Shown one piece after another: positions 11,811 to 26,400 of a DNA stretch of 64,000 nt. The DNA comes from Acanthococcus lagerstroemiae (taxonomy: Eukaryota; Arthropoda; Insecta; Hemiptera; Eriococcidae). The stretch spans positions 1,984,001 through 2,048,000 of the forward strand of contig CM063114.1 of assembly GCA_031841125.1 (NCBI GenBank). The letters run 5' to 3'. Position numbers and translations under genes: made by a program. Every line of letters starts with the position of its first letter. Position 1 is the stretch's first letter. Under the pieces are notes generated by a model, which was not told the DNA's origin, ran no database searches, and saw only the letters and a list, made by a program, of their open reading frames with translations.

Positions 11811-14390
11811 TGCGATTGCTGTTACAACGATATTCTGACTAAATAACACTGATAGATGAGCTCCAACTATGTGAGAACTCGTAGCCATTGAGAGTACCTA
11901 TTCATCTATAATTATTTTTCCATAATACTACTCAGAATGCTTGCTATTTGATAGACTCGCTTTTATTGCACGTTTCAAAGTTCCTTTACCATTGGCCGCT
12001 AATAAGCCAGTTATACTGATAGACCTTAGTACTGAGTTCATAAAACGTGAAGAACCTGCACAACCGTTTTACTGCAGTCACTTCTGAATGTCATCCTGAT
12101 AGCCTGAACATCGCAATAACAGTTTATATGCACGTTCATTACTCCAAAACAATAGCAAATTACTAGCGATAAATAGCCCTGTATCTAATATATGTCATCA
12201 ATTAAGAGAAATCTCTACAGACCGCAAAATTCTTTGGAACTTGGCTGAACACGCGTCTTCACTTATTGCCTCTGCTGTATATGTATAGTCTCGTGTATTC
12301 CTGCCATTGACTCCATCGGTTCGACTTTTTGCGAATTAGATATTTTGTAAGCTCGCCCTCTTATCCGTACATTGCGAACTTCTGCAAATTAAAAATTTAC
12401 AGTTAATCTCAAAATCGGGGGAAAAAAGTTCCAGCTCACAATTAATAAAATATATAATTCAATATCCGTTCACTACATATAATGAAAGGAAATAAATTGA
12501 GTACCATTGAAGAAGTGGCAGACCAAAGTCACATGATGTAATTTTTCTTTCTCTTCTTGCGCTGTACACTGGACCATCGGATCAGAACTCAATTGGAAGA
12601 TCTGGATGCTGATAGTGTTACCATATTTCAAATGCATGGAAAATGTATGGCAGTTCGGGAGCTAGAATAAAAAACGAAATACCTAGTTTTGAAAGTTTGT
12701 TTGTCCGAGTGTAGGATTAGGTCAGGTTATACACACGCTTGTGTTTAATACAGGCATTATTTCATTAGCCTGTCTCAGTTTTCAACTTGGGTCATAACTG
12801 AATTAGGTGGTTGACAGAAATTAATATACTGATTAAAGCCTGATAAATACTATAGTTTCAACAGTGTTTTATAACACTATACACATTTGCTCTACACATT
12901 TAGAACAATCGATTACTCCCTTTCGAGAAGTTTTGGTGTCATTTTTGAAAAAGAAAATTTCTGAATTACATTCACACAACAGAACAAAGTTTCCCAACAG
13001 TATTTTCTGCAGAATACATCAGCGGTGGCCTGTAGTTGCCTAGTGAAATGCAACTACACAAATCAATAAATTCTTGCACTAGCAAATTATTGTACCAATA
13101 GATCAGCTACAGCCTATGTCCATCTGACTAGATATTTCCCGGAGAAAGACAGTAGGAATCAACAAAATTTCGACTTCATTTTGACTTATTCCGAAAGAGC
13201 AATGAAAATGAAGAAAAAACACGACGCACCCCATATTGCTTATAGTGTTTCATTAAATTAAATACCTCGATTCAGGACACCGCAAGACATAGATAATTTA
13301 TTGAACTCTTACCGATCATGCACACGTTCAACTAGCTGAATCAAAGCTCGATTGACGCAACTTCCAATAAAATCCAAATGCTTTATTTGCAAGGAAATTT
13401 GATGGGATTGTAACACAAACTCGAATACATTAAACATTGAAAATATCATGATTCATGAATTATTTCCAGTTGGTACATTTGTGAACACGCCGGCTCTACT
13501 TAGAGAGACAATAATTACAAGCGAAAATTAAGCCCCGCACTTGCATGAAAATAGTAAAACGTTCATTTCAATACCCGAAATCATAATTACGCAACGTTGA
13601 AACATGAAAATGGCGATGCAAGATGTAACCAAACTAGAATCTACCAGCGTCGAACAAATGGAACAAATGCCGATGACGCGTCAAGTTAACAATAACTAGA
13701 GCCGGTTAAGCGGTGGAGGGTGGACTGGACTGTAACAGCGCAACGTTGAAACATGAAAATGCAAAATGGCGATGCAGTATAACGGAAGCGGGGAGGTGAA
13801 AAGTCACATCCTGTGAGCAGTGGGAGAATTAAACCAGTACGTTTCACTTCCCCGCTGCCCACACGATGCGCTGTTGTTGCATGTTGTTGTTGTTGTTGTT
13901 GTTGTTTTTGTCGTTCTTCGTCGAAGGAACGTTGGAACGCCAAACAAGTGGAACATGCATGGACGCTGTTAAGCTTCACAGAACCAAGCGACAAAATCTG
14001 TGTTTTGAGAACACGTGATATGAAAACTGGTATGAATAATGTTATGGTATGTTATGGAATACCTCGGGACGAAATTAGGTAACAGTTAATAATGTCACCA
14101 GAAATAATGAATAATGGAATAACGGAATAGATTTACCGGGTAAAATTCCAGTAATTTTGGTTTTGGATTTCAAGAATTACACGAAAAAACTGCAAATAAT
14201 AAATGAATCGTTGGGGAATTGCAATGATTTTGAATTTTCATGAGAAATATTTAAGTAAAATGAATATTTTTATTTGAAAAAAATTTATGTTGCACCAGTC
14301 TAAACATACATAACCTGCTAAAAACTATAAAATCGCACTTTTCAGTCGTTTACCCCGGGGACCAGTTGCTTAACACCCTGATTACCAAAT
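11811..14390. other. Gene-less stretch with short repeats and a TGT microsatellite
   Basis: No gene is recognised. A phrase beginning GCAACGTTGAAACATGAAAA occurs at 13592 and again at 13740, each followed within a few bases by ATGGCGATGCA. A TGT/GTT microsatellite lies at about 13880-13912; it makes the poly-cysteine and poly-glutamine tracts in two short overlapping frames, which I do not consider genes. Confidence 0.5.
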
Positions 14391-14394
14391 TGAA

Positions 14395-14940
14395 GTTTTT
14401 ATAGCTTTTTTAGGTGAACTAATAGTTTTGTCAAAAATCATCTCTCAACAAATGTTCAGACCGTTTTGCTTTAGCTGTCTCTAGTTCAAAGGTTTCGCTT
14501 GGTTTCGCATTTTTCACTCCTCCCCTTCCCCTCAGAAAATGTGGTAAATATATTTTGGTGCGTTTTGTGTTGCATATTCAACGCGTCGAAGGCGCTACCA
14601 CATTAAAATGTTCATTTTCGTCTACACTCTCGCGAATTTTTGAAAATTGTGATAACGCCTTCAAGGCGTCGAATATGCAATACAACTCACAGCAATTTGC
14701 ATTTTCGAAGTTTCTCTTTTTTTGGAGCGAACTGGTAACAGGCGAAAATCTTTCGATTGGAGACAGTTAAAGTAAAACGGTTTGAAATTTTGGTAACAGG
14801 AGGTCATTTCAGACCAAATGAGAGGAACGTATTGAAGGCATTGACAACATTTTTCGAAATTGCAAAAGAGTAGACGAAAATGAAAACTTCCATGTGGTAA
14901 CGCCGTCAACACGTTGAATTTTTTCGCGCTGCTATTCATT
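14395..14940. repeat. Foldback element related to the satellite
   Basis: The left arm (about 14430-14640) contains satellite-like phrases in plus orientation: CCGTTTTGCTTTAGCTGTCT, TTGCATATTCAACGCGTCGA and AGGCGCTACCAC. The right arm (about 14645-14820) contains them reverse-complemented: CCTTCAAGGCGTCGAATATG, GAGACAGTTAAAGTAAAACG and GGTCATTTCAGACC. A third, partial inverted piece follows at 14865-14940. This links the satellite at 1-5815 to a dispersed foldback family. Confidence 0.7.
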
Positions 14941-15226
14941 GAAAAAATGTGGAATCTCCAGTTAAATCATTTATTGTGGAAGAAATTCGTTCTCTTCTTG
15001 AAATATTGAATTAAAATTTAAAATGACAAAAATTAAAATACTAACAGTACCTGATAATTGAAATTAATTAACGTAACGAAATGAATAATTTGAAAAAAGA
15101 AGAAAAGTGTATTTAAAAAAGTTATCTAATAAAAGAAACATTAAGTAATTAAGACGTATTGGTAACGAAAACTAACATACTAATATACTTGCGCAGACAG
15201 AGATCATATTGAAAAAAAGAGGTTGT

Positions 15227-15232
15227 TTTATT
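15227..15232 (-). promoter_or_regulatory. AATAAA polyadenylation signal of the NWD gene
   Basis: On the minus strand AATAAA starts five bases after the TGA stop at 15238-15240, giving a very short 3' untranslated region if used. No other signal was sought systematically further downstream. Confidence 0.6.
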
Positions 15233-15237
15233 CGATG

Positions 15238-18200
15238 TCACCGACCGTCACAATCGAAAACCTTGCCATAATTTTCGGCTATACCGTAATCCTGCACCGG
15301 AATCGAAGATAAATTCTGTTCCAGGCAGAATGGTTCAGTCGTTGGACCAGCTAAATGCAATATTGTTAATGTGTTTGTTCCCTCCATACCAATAACGAGG
15401 TATTTACCGCTGGACAGTATTTCCGAAGCAGTAATAGTTTTGTTCGGCGTGTATACGGCAGTAAGTTCACCTGGAATAGAAAAATAAAACATTCAGTGTA
15501 CATTATTTTCTAATGAAGAGTCTTTCGCTAAAAAGATTCGCCGTAATTTGTTTTTCAAGTTTTCAGGAGACCGCCGTGATCCTTGTACGGAAATGTCAAT
15601 GGTACTCTTTCAATATTCCACAATGAATATTCGTTGTAATCAATTCCTAAAATTCCTAATGAGGACCCTCGTAGAGTGATGAACCTGTAGGTATTTGACA
15701 GTCTCCACAAACTACTTAATAATTTTAGTTCTGGTACTGAAAAAACAGCAGGTACCATTCGTTAAATTCCACAACCTAATTGACCGATCTCTACCGCTGG
15801 AATCAGTCGATAAAAATGATCCTCCTTCAGCGTCCAGCCGCAAATGAGTCACAGGAGCAGTATGACCCTCTAATGTCCACTTACAAGCACCTGTTGAAAA
15901 TCAAAAAAATGAAGATATATTTTTCACAAAATCATTTCAAGCACGTGTTACGGTGCATTCATTTTAAATACAAAACAGATTTACATAAAATCGCATGAGG
16001 TATTGTAATAAAAAACAATTTGGCGGATGACTTCTGAAGGCATAATAATTAATTTCCCGATCATAGTCATACCATAAACCCCTCTCGGTCAACAGTTAGG
16101 TCTAATAGAAGTCACAATCTGTTTCGGTTTGAGAAACAGTCGGAATCATCAGGGCTGTATTACGTATAGGTAACATATAGGTACATGTCTAGGGCAGCAA
16201 ATTTTCGGCACTATTTTTTAATCTAAGTATGTATTTAAAAAAAAAAAAAAGAAAAAAGAAATCTGAGGGGGAGGGGAACATTGAAAGGATCTTTCAATTT
16301 TCAATTCGACTCGTGTGTATATTCAAAAATATGTTCCTACCGGTATTTTCAACTTGTCGAAAAATAATATCGAACACGAATTAAAGGAAGGAACTTCAAA
16401 ACCTAACATTTCATACATGCGCAACGGTAAATATATTATTTTGCGAAAATGTCATATTTCCTCATCCCAGGGGAACAAATTTACATTTCGAGTATAATTA
16501 AAATCTGTAATGCATTTAATGACATTATAATTAGGTATGTAAAATATGTAGTTACTCCTTCCTTAGATTCTAATACTATTTCAAACTGGAAAGTCAAAAT
16601 AATATCAGGCACGAAATCGGTGAATTGAAGAATTAATATACTTTCTAGTCCAAAACCTTCAAGTTTTAAGCCCTATTACATGGCTTTTCGATATTCCTCT
16701 GACTGATTTCAATCTTTATGTAATCCTTACGCTTTTCAGAAGTCACGTACCTTTCACGTTTCAATTATGAACCGCGCGTCATTTTCAGAAAATTTTCTAC
16801 TTTTATATCCTACGAATTTTAAATAACATTAGGCCAGGTTTTGGCTTAGTGAATCTACCACCGTGATTATACGTACCAGTGACTAAATCCCAAATAGATA
16901 TTGTCCCATTCTGATGGCCACTCAGAACACAGCTATCCTTTGACGATATATCCAGCGAAACGCAATTCACACCTGGCTTCCACTTTTTGAACAACGTGCC
17001 CGATTGCAAATCGTAGACAACGATAAAATTAGGACTAGGCTCGTCTACCTCCTACACAATAATGCAGATTTGAATATACTTCGTCTTCAAAATTCAGAAC
17101 GCCAAACGTAGCCAGTTAGCCAGAATTACCTTTGCCACGCAACACACGTAGTTCCCTTCGTACGTTATTGCAGCCAGCTTGGTGAGGAAATCGTGATGGG
17201 GAATCCGCAAGTCGTACAGTAACTTACGCGATGCGAGATTCCACACTAGCAGTGGAAACGGTTTCTGAGTTTCATCCCCACAAACGAGTATTCTGGAAAA
17301 TATTTGTAATCAAGTGAACGAGAAAATTCAGCAGCGATGGATGCGTGGTGTTTTTTTAAAAACTTCTTCGAAAATGGTAATCTATGAATAATACGAAAGA
17401 TGAACCTACTTGCCGTTTCCGGAAACGAGTAATGAATTTAGGAACCTATCTTCTCCAGCTTTGAAAGATGTAACCAAATCACCGCTCTCAAAATTTATTA
17501 CATTTACATACATGCGATTTCTAGACAAGGCAACCAAGTGGGTCGCGTCATGTAGACCGAAGTATGGCATTTTTTGATTCATTACTCCTGTAATTTCGAT
17601 GATCGTTATTATACATTATTTTCCCCTGAATTCTTTTTAAATACACACGCAATTATGAGTACACTAAAGTAATTTTTCATAAGCGGAGGAGGCGATTAGA
17701 GTTTTTGCTCGTTGAAAGAATTTCTTCGACTTGAGGACCTCTATTCCTTGCGGTATCACTTTTTAGTATCCTTCGGCTCGAGGAAGCATTGGCTACCCGT
17801 AAATCGAGCAATCGTTTAGAGTGGCCCAATTCGTGCTCTGTAGGCTTCATTAATTGCTCAGTGCCGGTCTCTCGAGTGGATGGGAAAGAGGAGGAGGAGG
17901 AATAACACTCGACTTAGGTCCCCCAGGGGCTGGAGTAGGGACCAATCAGAGAAATTGGCTGACAAAAAAAGTGTTCGTCGTGGCATTGAACCAACTGCAG
18001 CAGAAGCCGCGAGGGTCTCCCATGTGCGTGTCAATAAAATAATAATTTTACAAGTACAAACGAACCTTTCAACGTGCTCACGAGTGTCCCGGTATTCAGA
18101 TCATATATTTTTAGCTCACGATCGCATAAGACGACGCATCGAAACTGGTCGATCATTTCCACCGCCATTGGTTGCTTGACATTTTTTAATTTTCTCACGA

Positions 18201-20432
18201 GCTGACCACTATGGAAGAAACGTACGGAGTTAGTTCGTCATCGAATGTTAGCATGTATGAGTTTTGTTAGATCAAAAACGCAGAATAGTAAAGTTTTTTA
18301 AGAACAAGAGAGATTAGTGTAAATTGTTTACATCGGTTCCCAGAATCACAGAAAAAAAGCAATATAGAATTGATGAATTGTTAATTTTGTGGTGGGAGTT
18401 GAAGATAAATATCAAAATTCACAACCCCGAAAACCCAAGAAATGATGCCTATTCCGAACCTACAAATTTCTCATTGTTTCAAGTCTCACTCCCACCGTAG
18501 ACGCCACAGGTTTTATGGTAGCTGAAAATTAATGTTGAAATAGATTTCCATGATCCAGAGGACCTAAATAACAATAACCATATTACAGTTATTATTGCAG
18601 TTTTTAACCCTCCCCTCCTCCCTTAAAAGGAACCAAATTTTAAGCAAGGAGACACGCACGAAAGATATATTTAATAGTATAAAAAACCTATTTATCAATA
18701 CGTCGACTTTTCGAGTGAGGGCAGGTTTTGAAAAATATCAAGAGTCATTAGAAATTGGATATAACATATAAAACACAATACCATTTATGTGATATTAAAA
18801 GAAGGGGAGGTTAAGAAAATATTTCACGCACGGGTACGTACAGAGGCTGAGTTCCTCTCTCTACCCCGCGCTAAACCTACTCGAAGGTATGTGAGATAGT
18901 GGAGGGAAGACACCCTGATTTTTATTTTTATGTTTTTCGACGAATACAAGGAGCCATCGGAGAAAGTTTCGGACTGGCCACCGGGTGAGGCTTTGGCCCT
19001 TCACGAAATTACAAAAAAAAAGTACAGAGGTTAGGAAGCATATCCCAGGACAAGTTGCGCTCCAACTGGTCACAAGAATTGGTGATCCTAGGAAATGACC
19101 GAAATTCTATGATTTCCCTCGTACGGGCTGGGTTAATGTGTACCAGTGAGAAAGACCATGTTAACCCCTTCCCCCTCTTTCTAAAAATTCTGGACCAGTA
19201 ACAACTAAAATTAAAAACTTCCTCTGTAAAATTTCACAAAGAACAATAACTGAAACATTTCTCCCTAAACTGAATATTTCTCGATATTTCTGCAAAAATC
19301 TGACCGGGAGGCTTCTTTTGCCCCCCCCCCCCACACACACACAATTGAAAACATGCAGATTTTGGGTGTTATATTTTTTGACAATCGGGGGCGATGTAGA
19401 CATTTTACGTCAAACTTATACTTGCCACCAAACATTTTTCAATTTTCCTTATTTGCCTTGACTAGATGATATGTATGGTATGAAGAAATTTTCAAAAATT
19501 AAAATAATTGAGTAGAGTTAATCGCTTATTCCCAGTTCAATTCTTAGCCAATCAGCTCAACTTCGTGGTTCGAATTTAGTGGCTTTACGTTCTCCGTTGC
19601 CGAGATACCTCGTGCAGTAAGCAACAATCGGTCAAAAATAACTCGAGCTTAATTTCGAAGTTGGATTTGAATTTATTTCAAGAAATGGAGTTAATTCCAC
19701 TAGTTTCCGATGCAAAAGTTTTCCGAACATTTTTTTGCTTGAAAAGACACGATATAATGCTTGTTTCTGGAGTTACGAGCATCTCATTTTGATAAAACAC
19801 AAGCGTAAATAAATAAATATAGATCAAAGGGAAATCACAATTACATTTACTTTTTTGTCACCTTTGCAAAATATCGATTGGTTTGTCAACAGTTCACGTC
19901 GATAAGTAAATTAATTACTGCATCTAACATAATTACTTGGTTACGTTCCACACTGATACTTCTTTCATACTCGTCGAAACCGTCACAATAAAATTAGGCA
20001 AAAACTCGATTCTTTTGATGACATCAAACTGAAAACGGTCCGATTTTTTTTCATTTTCAAAAGCTTCACCATTATCTGGAAATTGCAAAGTTGATTTCAA
20101 TTTGCAAGGTCGTTAGATTCAGAAGGTAAGTGTTAAAACGTATTACTTATATTTTAACCTTCGATAGTTTGGTCTTTAATGTAATCGGAATAGGGGAGCA
20201 ACGACAACACCGGAGGCTTTTGCACAGCTGTTTTAATGGTACTGAAGAATGTGCTGGTGTTGGAAAGAACCTTCCTTCGGTATTCGCTAAGGAATTTTAG
20301 AAGCTGCGAGTAGAATTGACGTCCGTCGTAGTTAAGAGCGGGGGCATAATTTTCCAAAAACGTCTGAATTAACACCAAGTTGGCATCCGCTTCGTGCCGG
20401 CCTTGTGCTTCGAGTTTTACATCTTCCAGCGC
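15238..20432 (-). CDS. NWD gene, exons 19-26: WD-repeat region
   Basis: Exon 19 (20159-20432) is a helical linker rich in Leu and Tyr. Exons 20-26 encode WD-like blades: EVSVWNVTNGQLVRKL, ELKIYDLNTGTLVSTL, NVINFESGDLVTSF, PLLVWNLASRKLLYDL, FIVVYDLQSGTLFKKW, GTISIWDLVTGACKWTL and SIRLWNLTNGELTAVY. Several blades are completed across exon junctions, which independently supports the splicing. The protein ends 77 codons into exon 26. At least seven blade endings are visible; more degenerate blades may exist. Confidence 0.88.
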
Positions 20433-23400
20433 CTGTGAAAGAAATACAACCTCTGTGGTTAGTACCGGACTCACATATATGCGGATACACGTGAGCTAAG
20501 TCTTTTATCGCGTTTCAAACGATAAAGAGTTTAAGAGGAATTCCCAGATAAATTTTAAAAAAATTCTCAAGCGTTTTGTACACGAATTTTCAAGTATTGA
20601 ACGAGCTTTGAAAAATTTCACATAATCCTGAAGAATCTCAAGAAGTCGTGGTCAAGTGTTGAAAAATCCTGATCAAATCTGGAAGAATCCCAAAGAATCT
20701 TTAGAAAGTCGGAAAGGGTTACACTGTTTTAAACGAGTCTTGACTCGTCCAAGCAGGTATTAAAAACCGGCGTCTGTAGGAGCCCTTTGAAGAGCATCTA
20801 CGTGTGCGTTTCCAACACGTATGGAAGAATTTTTTATTAGTCATCAACGAATTTTGAACAGTCGAAGAGTCTAAACTTGGTTAGTTTCAAGGAGTCTAGA
20901 GCCTATACGATAGAAGATTGTAGAAATTATGAAGTCTTCCTCATGTCTCAAAAAGCTACGAATAGGTATAATCAAAAATGGAAGTTATAAAGAGGCACAA
21001 ATGAGTTCTGAACAGTCCTGTGTTGAGTTTTCCTCCTCGAGAACTCTGGATCGTAACGCAGTGAACATTAAGGAACTCGTTCAGTTGAGGGCTCAGTGAG
21101 ATTTACAATGACTTTGATACACAGGAAAATAATAGCGATAGAAAATCACTCAGAACTCGAAGAATTTCTGCGCCATCTACTGACTTAGTTACTATCGAGA
21201 TGGTGAAAAAATTCTCTGAGTACTTTTGGAATATAGGGGAGAGCGTTTTAAGTCATTAACATTTTGAACTACCTTTCTCGCGATTGTTCCTTGGACTCGC
21301 CACTGCGGATTCAAGTGAAATGGCTGGGGTAAATCATTAAAAAGCGCCTCCCCCGCCCCCAAAAGAAGAACAAGATTTAGATGAAATACACCCCGGGGAG
21401 TATAACATAGAAAGACTCTTTCCCGTATACGCAAGCAATTTTCTATATTCCTTATCCATTTTCTTCTTCTTTTTTTATCTCACTTAGTAAAGCACCCCAA
21501 TTAGGCAGAGCGTCTCGAACTTCTTTCTTTTCCATCTTGCCTCGTATAAATTAAATGCTGCTCAAGATATTGTCACAGAGTTACAAACGATAAGACGGAA
21601 TTAATCGAAACGGACCGAAATGGAACCTGGAGAAAATTTCCAACTTCTTATAAAACTGTTACTCCAGTTATAATTGACCACTCCTCGATCGAGAGAGGAA
21701 AGGAAATTTATTTTAGGTATAAATCAAAATTACCTGGAACACTGTACATGCGCATACTTTACTGTACAACCAAACGTGATCCTCCAGGAAATGTTTTTGT
21801 AAAGTGTTAAACAATTTATATTCGTGATACGGTAATTCTTCCAATTTTCTGGTATTGTACCTGCGTAAAATAAACTTGGTTAATTGTCGGAAAGTATGGC
21901 TGCGATTTTCTTTAAACTGCAGCAACCATTAACGGCAATCCGACGCCCAAAATTTCAAACAAACTACTTACGAATTTTTGTACTTGAGCGGTTGGTTCAA
22001 TACTCTTGCGCTGATTTTCGACTTTTCCGTGCTATCCCACAATGATCCCTGAAGAAAATATAAATTGAATTATTCCTATCGCTATTTTACCTGGCAATGA
22101 TGCGGCACCTGTCTAGACGGAAGTAAAACATTAACCGCAGTAGGTACTTACGGTGAAATAAGTATGCAAAAGTTGTCGAGCGTGATTTAGCTTATATTTA
22201 TAACGTTTTTCTACAGTTTCTCGCATCAATTCGTGTTGAATGTATAAGACTATGCTATCGCACGTATGAAACCACCTTAAGAAAGAACGCATGTATTTGG
22301 TGAACTCCGACAGGAAAATACAAGCTGGAGCCCATACGACTGCAAATTCAAATATCATAACGTTAAATTTTGAATTATAATAAACAGAAGAACGAAAAAT
22401 CACGGACCTTCCAACCATATCATTCTACCAAGTTAACCAATGATAGGGGGCAAAATGGAAATGAAAACATCAGAAGCAAATTCAGGGAGCCATCCTGAAA
22501 CGGGCGATTAAAAGTATTATGTAAGAATAATTATAATTTTATCAACCCTTTCCTCTTTCGTATTTAAATAATTTTCTTAATTAATAGAGAATCTTCAGTG
22601 TTCATGTAGGACCCTTACAGATTTTTTCAAAACTTTCTAAGACTCTTCGTTTAAACTTTTCAGGATTTGTTTAAGACATTTTACGACTCTTCAAGATACG
22701 CCAAGACTAATAAGAATTTCTCTAGGTTTGTTTAAACTAGGTAGATATTATTTCAGACCTTATTCAAACTTTTCTAGGATTCGCCAAGACCATTCAAGAC
22801 TCGTTCAAGACTTTTTATAACTTTTCCACACTTGCGAAAAACTTTTGATTTTTCCTGACTCGATCAGAATTCTTCAAGACTTGATCATAACTTCCTGAAT
22901 TTCATTAAAGATGTTTTAATACTTTTCAATGCACGTTTAAAATTCTTGAAAATTAGCTGAATATTCTGTCCAAAGACTCTTTTAGATTCGTTTGGAACTA
23001 ACTACGACTCTTGAAGACTCATCAATTACGTCTTTCGAGGCTCTTTCACACTTCTTTAAGATTTCTTGAAAAACTTTAAAAGACGAGATTTTGAAAGACG
23101 ATATGTCGATATACGTCATTTTTGTGAAGTGTTCCAGAATTCAATATTTTTCTTTGGTACAGGCAATTACCCCTACTGCCTCCCCCGTGAATCCTCTTCT
23201 GGGAAACATTTTTTCTTTACTCATTGATCAAAATGTTGAAGCTAAAATTGTTATTGTACTCTCACTTCTATCAGCCACAACCATAACAACAGGCACAGTA
23301 CAGGTCTGAGATGATAACTAAAGACTTAATATGTTTTCCGCAATTTTTGAAATGGTTGTTGGTTCATCAGCCGACATGAAGAAGGAAAGAAAAAGAAAGG

Positions 23401-26400
23401 ACTTGCAAATTACTGGCGCAACTAATACTACGTTTGGGAAATGAATTAAACCAAGTCAAAATACAATTCACATACCTTGATACGATTCAGATTGAAACAA
23501 ATCTTCGTAAGATAAGATATCCAGCATTTCCGAATCGGTTAATCCAAACTTGGATGCCACTAATAGGGCTAGTGCCAGCTCAATCTGTCAAGAAGAAGTG
23601 TTCATATGATTGTAGTTATAAGTGACATTTTGAATTGAATACTTTTCGAACAAAGATCCATTTTTATTTTATGGTCGGATACTTCTTATTATGCTATTAT
23701 ATTTTATCAGCTAACGTCTTTTTTTTTCTTTTTTTTCTTTTTTCGAGTAGGTGAAGATAAAGAAGAGGAACAGATTTTTAATATAGGTATTATAGATGCC
23801 TTTATGCCTCATCAGCTGGTATATTTTTTTTTAAGGAGGTGAGGATATCGATTAAGGGGCATGTTCTTAATATTCAGAGATGTCTTTACATCTTATCAGC
23901 TGAAGGTGTTTTTCTGGAGGCGGAAGGAAGAGGAAGACAGGTTTTCAATATACATACAGACTCAAATCTTTATGTCTCATGTTATTCATGTTTATCAACT
24001 GGAAGACATTTTTAGCAACTATTATGGAGAGATGTCAACTGATAAGACACAACTAAATTAAAAAAATAATCAAAATATATAGGCATAATAAAATATATAA
24101 AAAGCTACTAAAGGCATATAAAAGACATATAAGACACGCATAATAAAACATAATAGTAGTTCATTGTGCTTTACATCTTAACACGATTTTTTTTTGACAG
24201 GGGAGAAGGAAAGGAAGATCGGTTTCTTAATATTATAGAGATAAATTGTTGTATGATTTTGAAATCCGTAACAAATGACCATCAGGATGTCCAATATTTT
24301 GCGGTACAGAAATGTAGCCAATAATTTGAGGATTTCTTTTTGACTTCCTCTCAGAGTTTTACAGGGGCGATTATAATTTGAATGAGGGACTAAGTTCTAT
24401 ATTCATCTGATGACCTATTTAAAGAAGAAAAAATGGAACTATTCCGAAAAAACACATTATTTTCAAAAACAAATGGTAAAGGAGTTTCATGAGAAAATTT
24501 TTTCGTGGAGAGACTATGTCACCTTACTTTTTACTGAAGGGCTAATTTGTTTTGTATCTTTTGACACTGTCAGATCGCCCCCATTTCCACACTAACATAT
24601 TACACAATGTGCCGTTCATACAAACTGATTTATTAAGAGTGACGAGGGGCACATTGGGATGTGAAAAGCTGAAAAGCTATTGGGAATATAGCAGATTGCA
24701 CGGGCAGAACTTCAACTGTCCATCACTTATTTCATCCCACCATATCCGTTTTTTCTCTTGCCTCCCTTTTCCAGCCATTATACCGATCTAAATCGCCCAA
24801 ATATCCTGGCTCAACTCTTTTGAATAAATTAGACCGGTCCACCTAGAAATTCCCCGGTAACTTTATGACTATCAGCCCCGGAATGCAATGCACTGACATC
24901 TTCCTCGAAATTGCAATTTTTTTTTCAAGGGAGAACAGAATTTTTATGCGATAGAAATCAAGTTGCAGCACTTTTATCGAACCTTTATAATGCTTAACTT
25001 GAACCAGGAATTCTGACAATTTATACCTATTGAGTCACCGGCACCCCGAGAGTATCATAGTGCCAAGAGTAACTGCTTCCAGTCTACACTGACCTGCGGT
25101 TGTCCCAGAATGTTTTCCAAAGTCGCCAGCATCTGATTCACCTGAAGACTGATTTCTGTCTTCGGGTAAATATTCATATTTTCATTCCTTAACCACGAAT
25201 ACTGATGTGCGATTACCTGTAATGATTGTAATTGTATGTACAGACAATACTCGTATTTTTAGAAAACAAGAAATATATAAAATATTACAACGTAAGCTTG
25301 TTAAGAACGTGTTACCTTGATATAAAATGGCAGCGAATTGTCTTTGACAGCCGAACGAATTTTCTCTGGTAATCTTATAGAAGAAATGCCGTCCGATTCT
25401 GCAATGATTGAGTACAGAACAGTTTCCGACTCATTGTTACGTAGCTCCGGGATCTAAAAGAGGATGGCAATGTGTATTACGTCGATTAATTAGTCGAGTT
25501 TAAATACGATATGGTTTGCATTAACGGAAAGTAAGTGGTATTTCTGGTGGGAAGGGATTCAAGCCCCAGAGTGTTGACCTTTCCTAGAAGGAGGAGGACA
25601 TTGGAGTGAAAATTAAATTCTTCGAATGGGCGTTTCTGGAAATTGGGGGAAAGGCTCTTCCCTCTGTACTCCACCGCTGATCGTTTGTAAATAATACTAA
25701 AGTTCGACACAACTCCGTTGACTCCTTGAAACTATCAAGACTCATTTAGACGTATCCCTCATATAGGCGCTACCAGGGAAAGATGGTGCATTTGCTTCCC
25801 AGGAATTTTCAAAAATGCATAATTTTTAAGTCATTTTTCTACTTTTAAAGAAGTGTACCCTTCCACCTGGAATCACCTTTCTCGTATCCTTTCCTATTAC
25901 GTATATAACATCTACCCGAATCATCAAGACCCGTTGAGACTATTTTAGGACACGTGAATACTCTTCTAAGACTCTTATGCCTTATTTACGCTTTGTAAAA
26001 CTTTTCAAGACTCAGCTGAATACCTAAGGCTCTGTTAGGATTCGGTAAGATTATGAAAAACTCTTTAAAATTGGCAAAAACTCTGTTCAAACATGTTAAA
26101 ATTGACTACGACCTTTACCTCTTTGGCACATGAAAAGAGTGTCTTGGAATTCAATATTACAACTTTTCAACGAATGGCGGACGTGGGTAGTAATAATGGG
26201 AGAGAGGTAATTCAAAGTGAATACGAATTTGGTAGCACTTTCCGAAGTGTGCAATTACACTTTGTCAGCCCATTGATTCTTGCCTAGGCCGGTCTAACAA
26301 CCAGGACGGGGGAGGGGTGCAAGTAGAGGAACTGCTCTTTGACAACTTGGTTTTCCTCCTCTTAGCAAAAGGGAGAATCCATTATTCCCCCTCCTAGCTG

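Noticed and set aside
13813..14082. Poly-Cys and poly-Gln frames
   Set aside because: Both derive from the TGT microsatellite and have no domain or splice support.
15555..15758. Minus-strand open frame containing LWNIERVPLTF that looks like a WD blade
   Set aside because: It lies inside the intron between the last two NWD exons. Splicing 15756 to 15470 directly completes the blade (LWNLTNGELTAVY) in phase, whereas inclusion needs extra, weaker sites.
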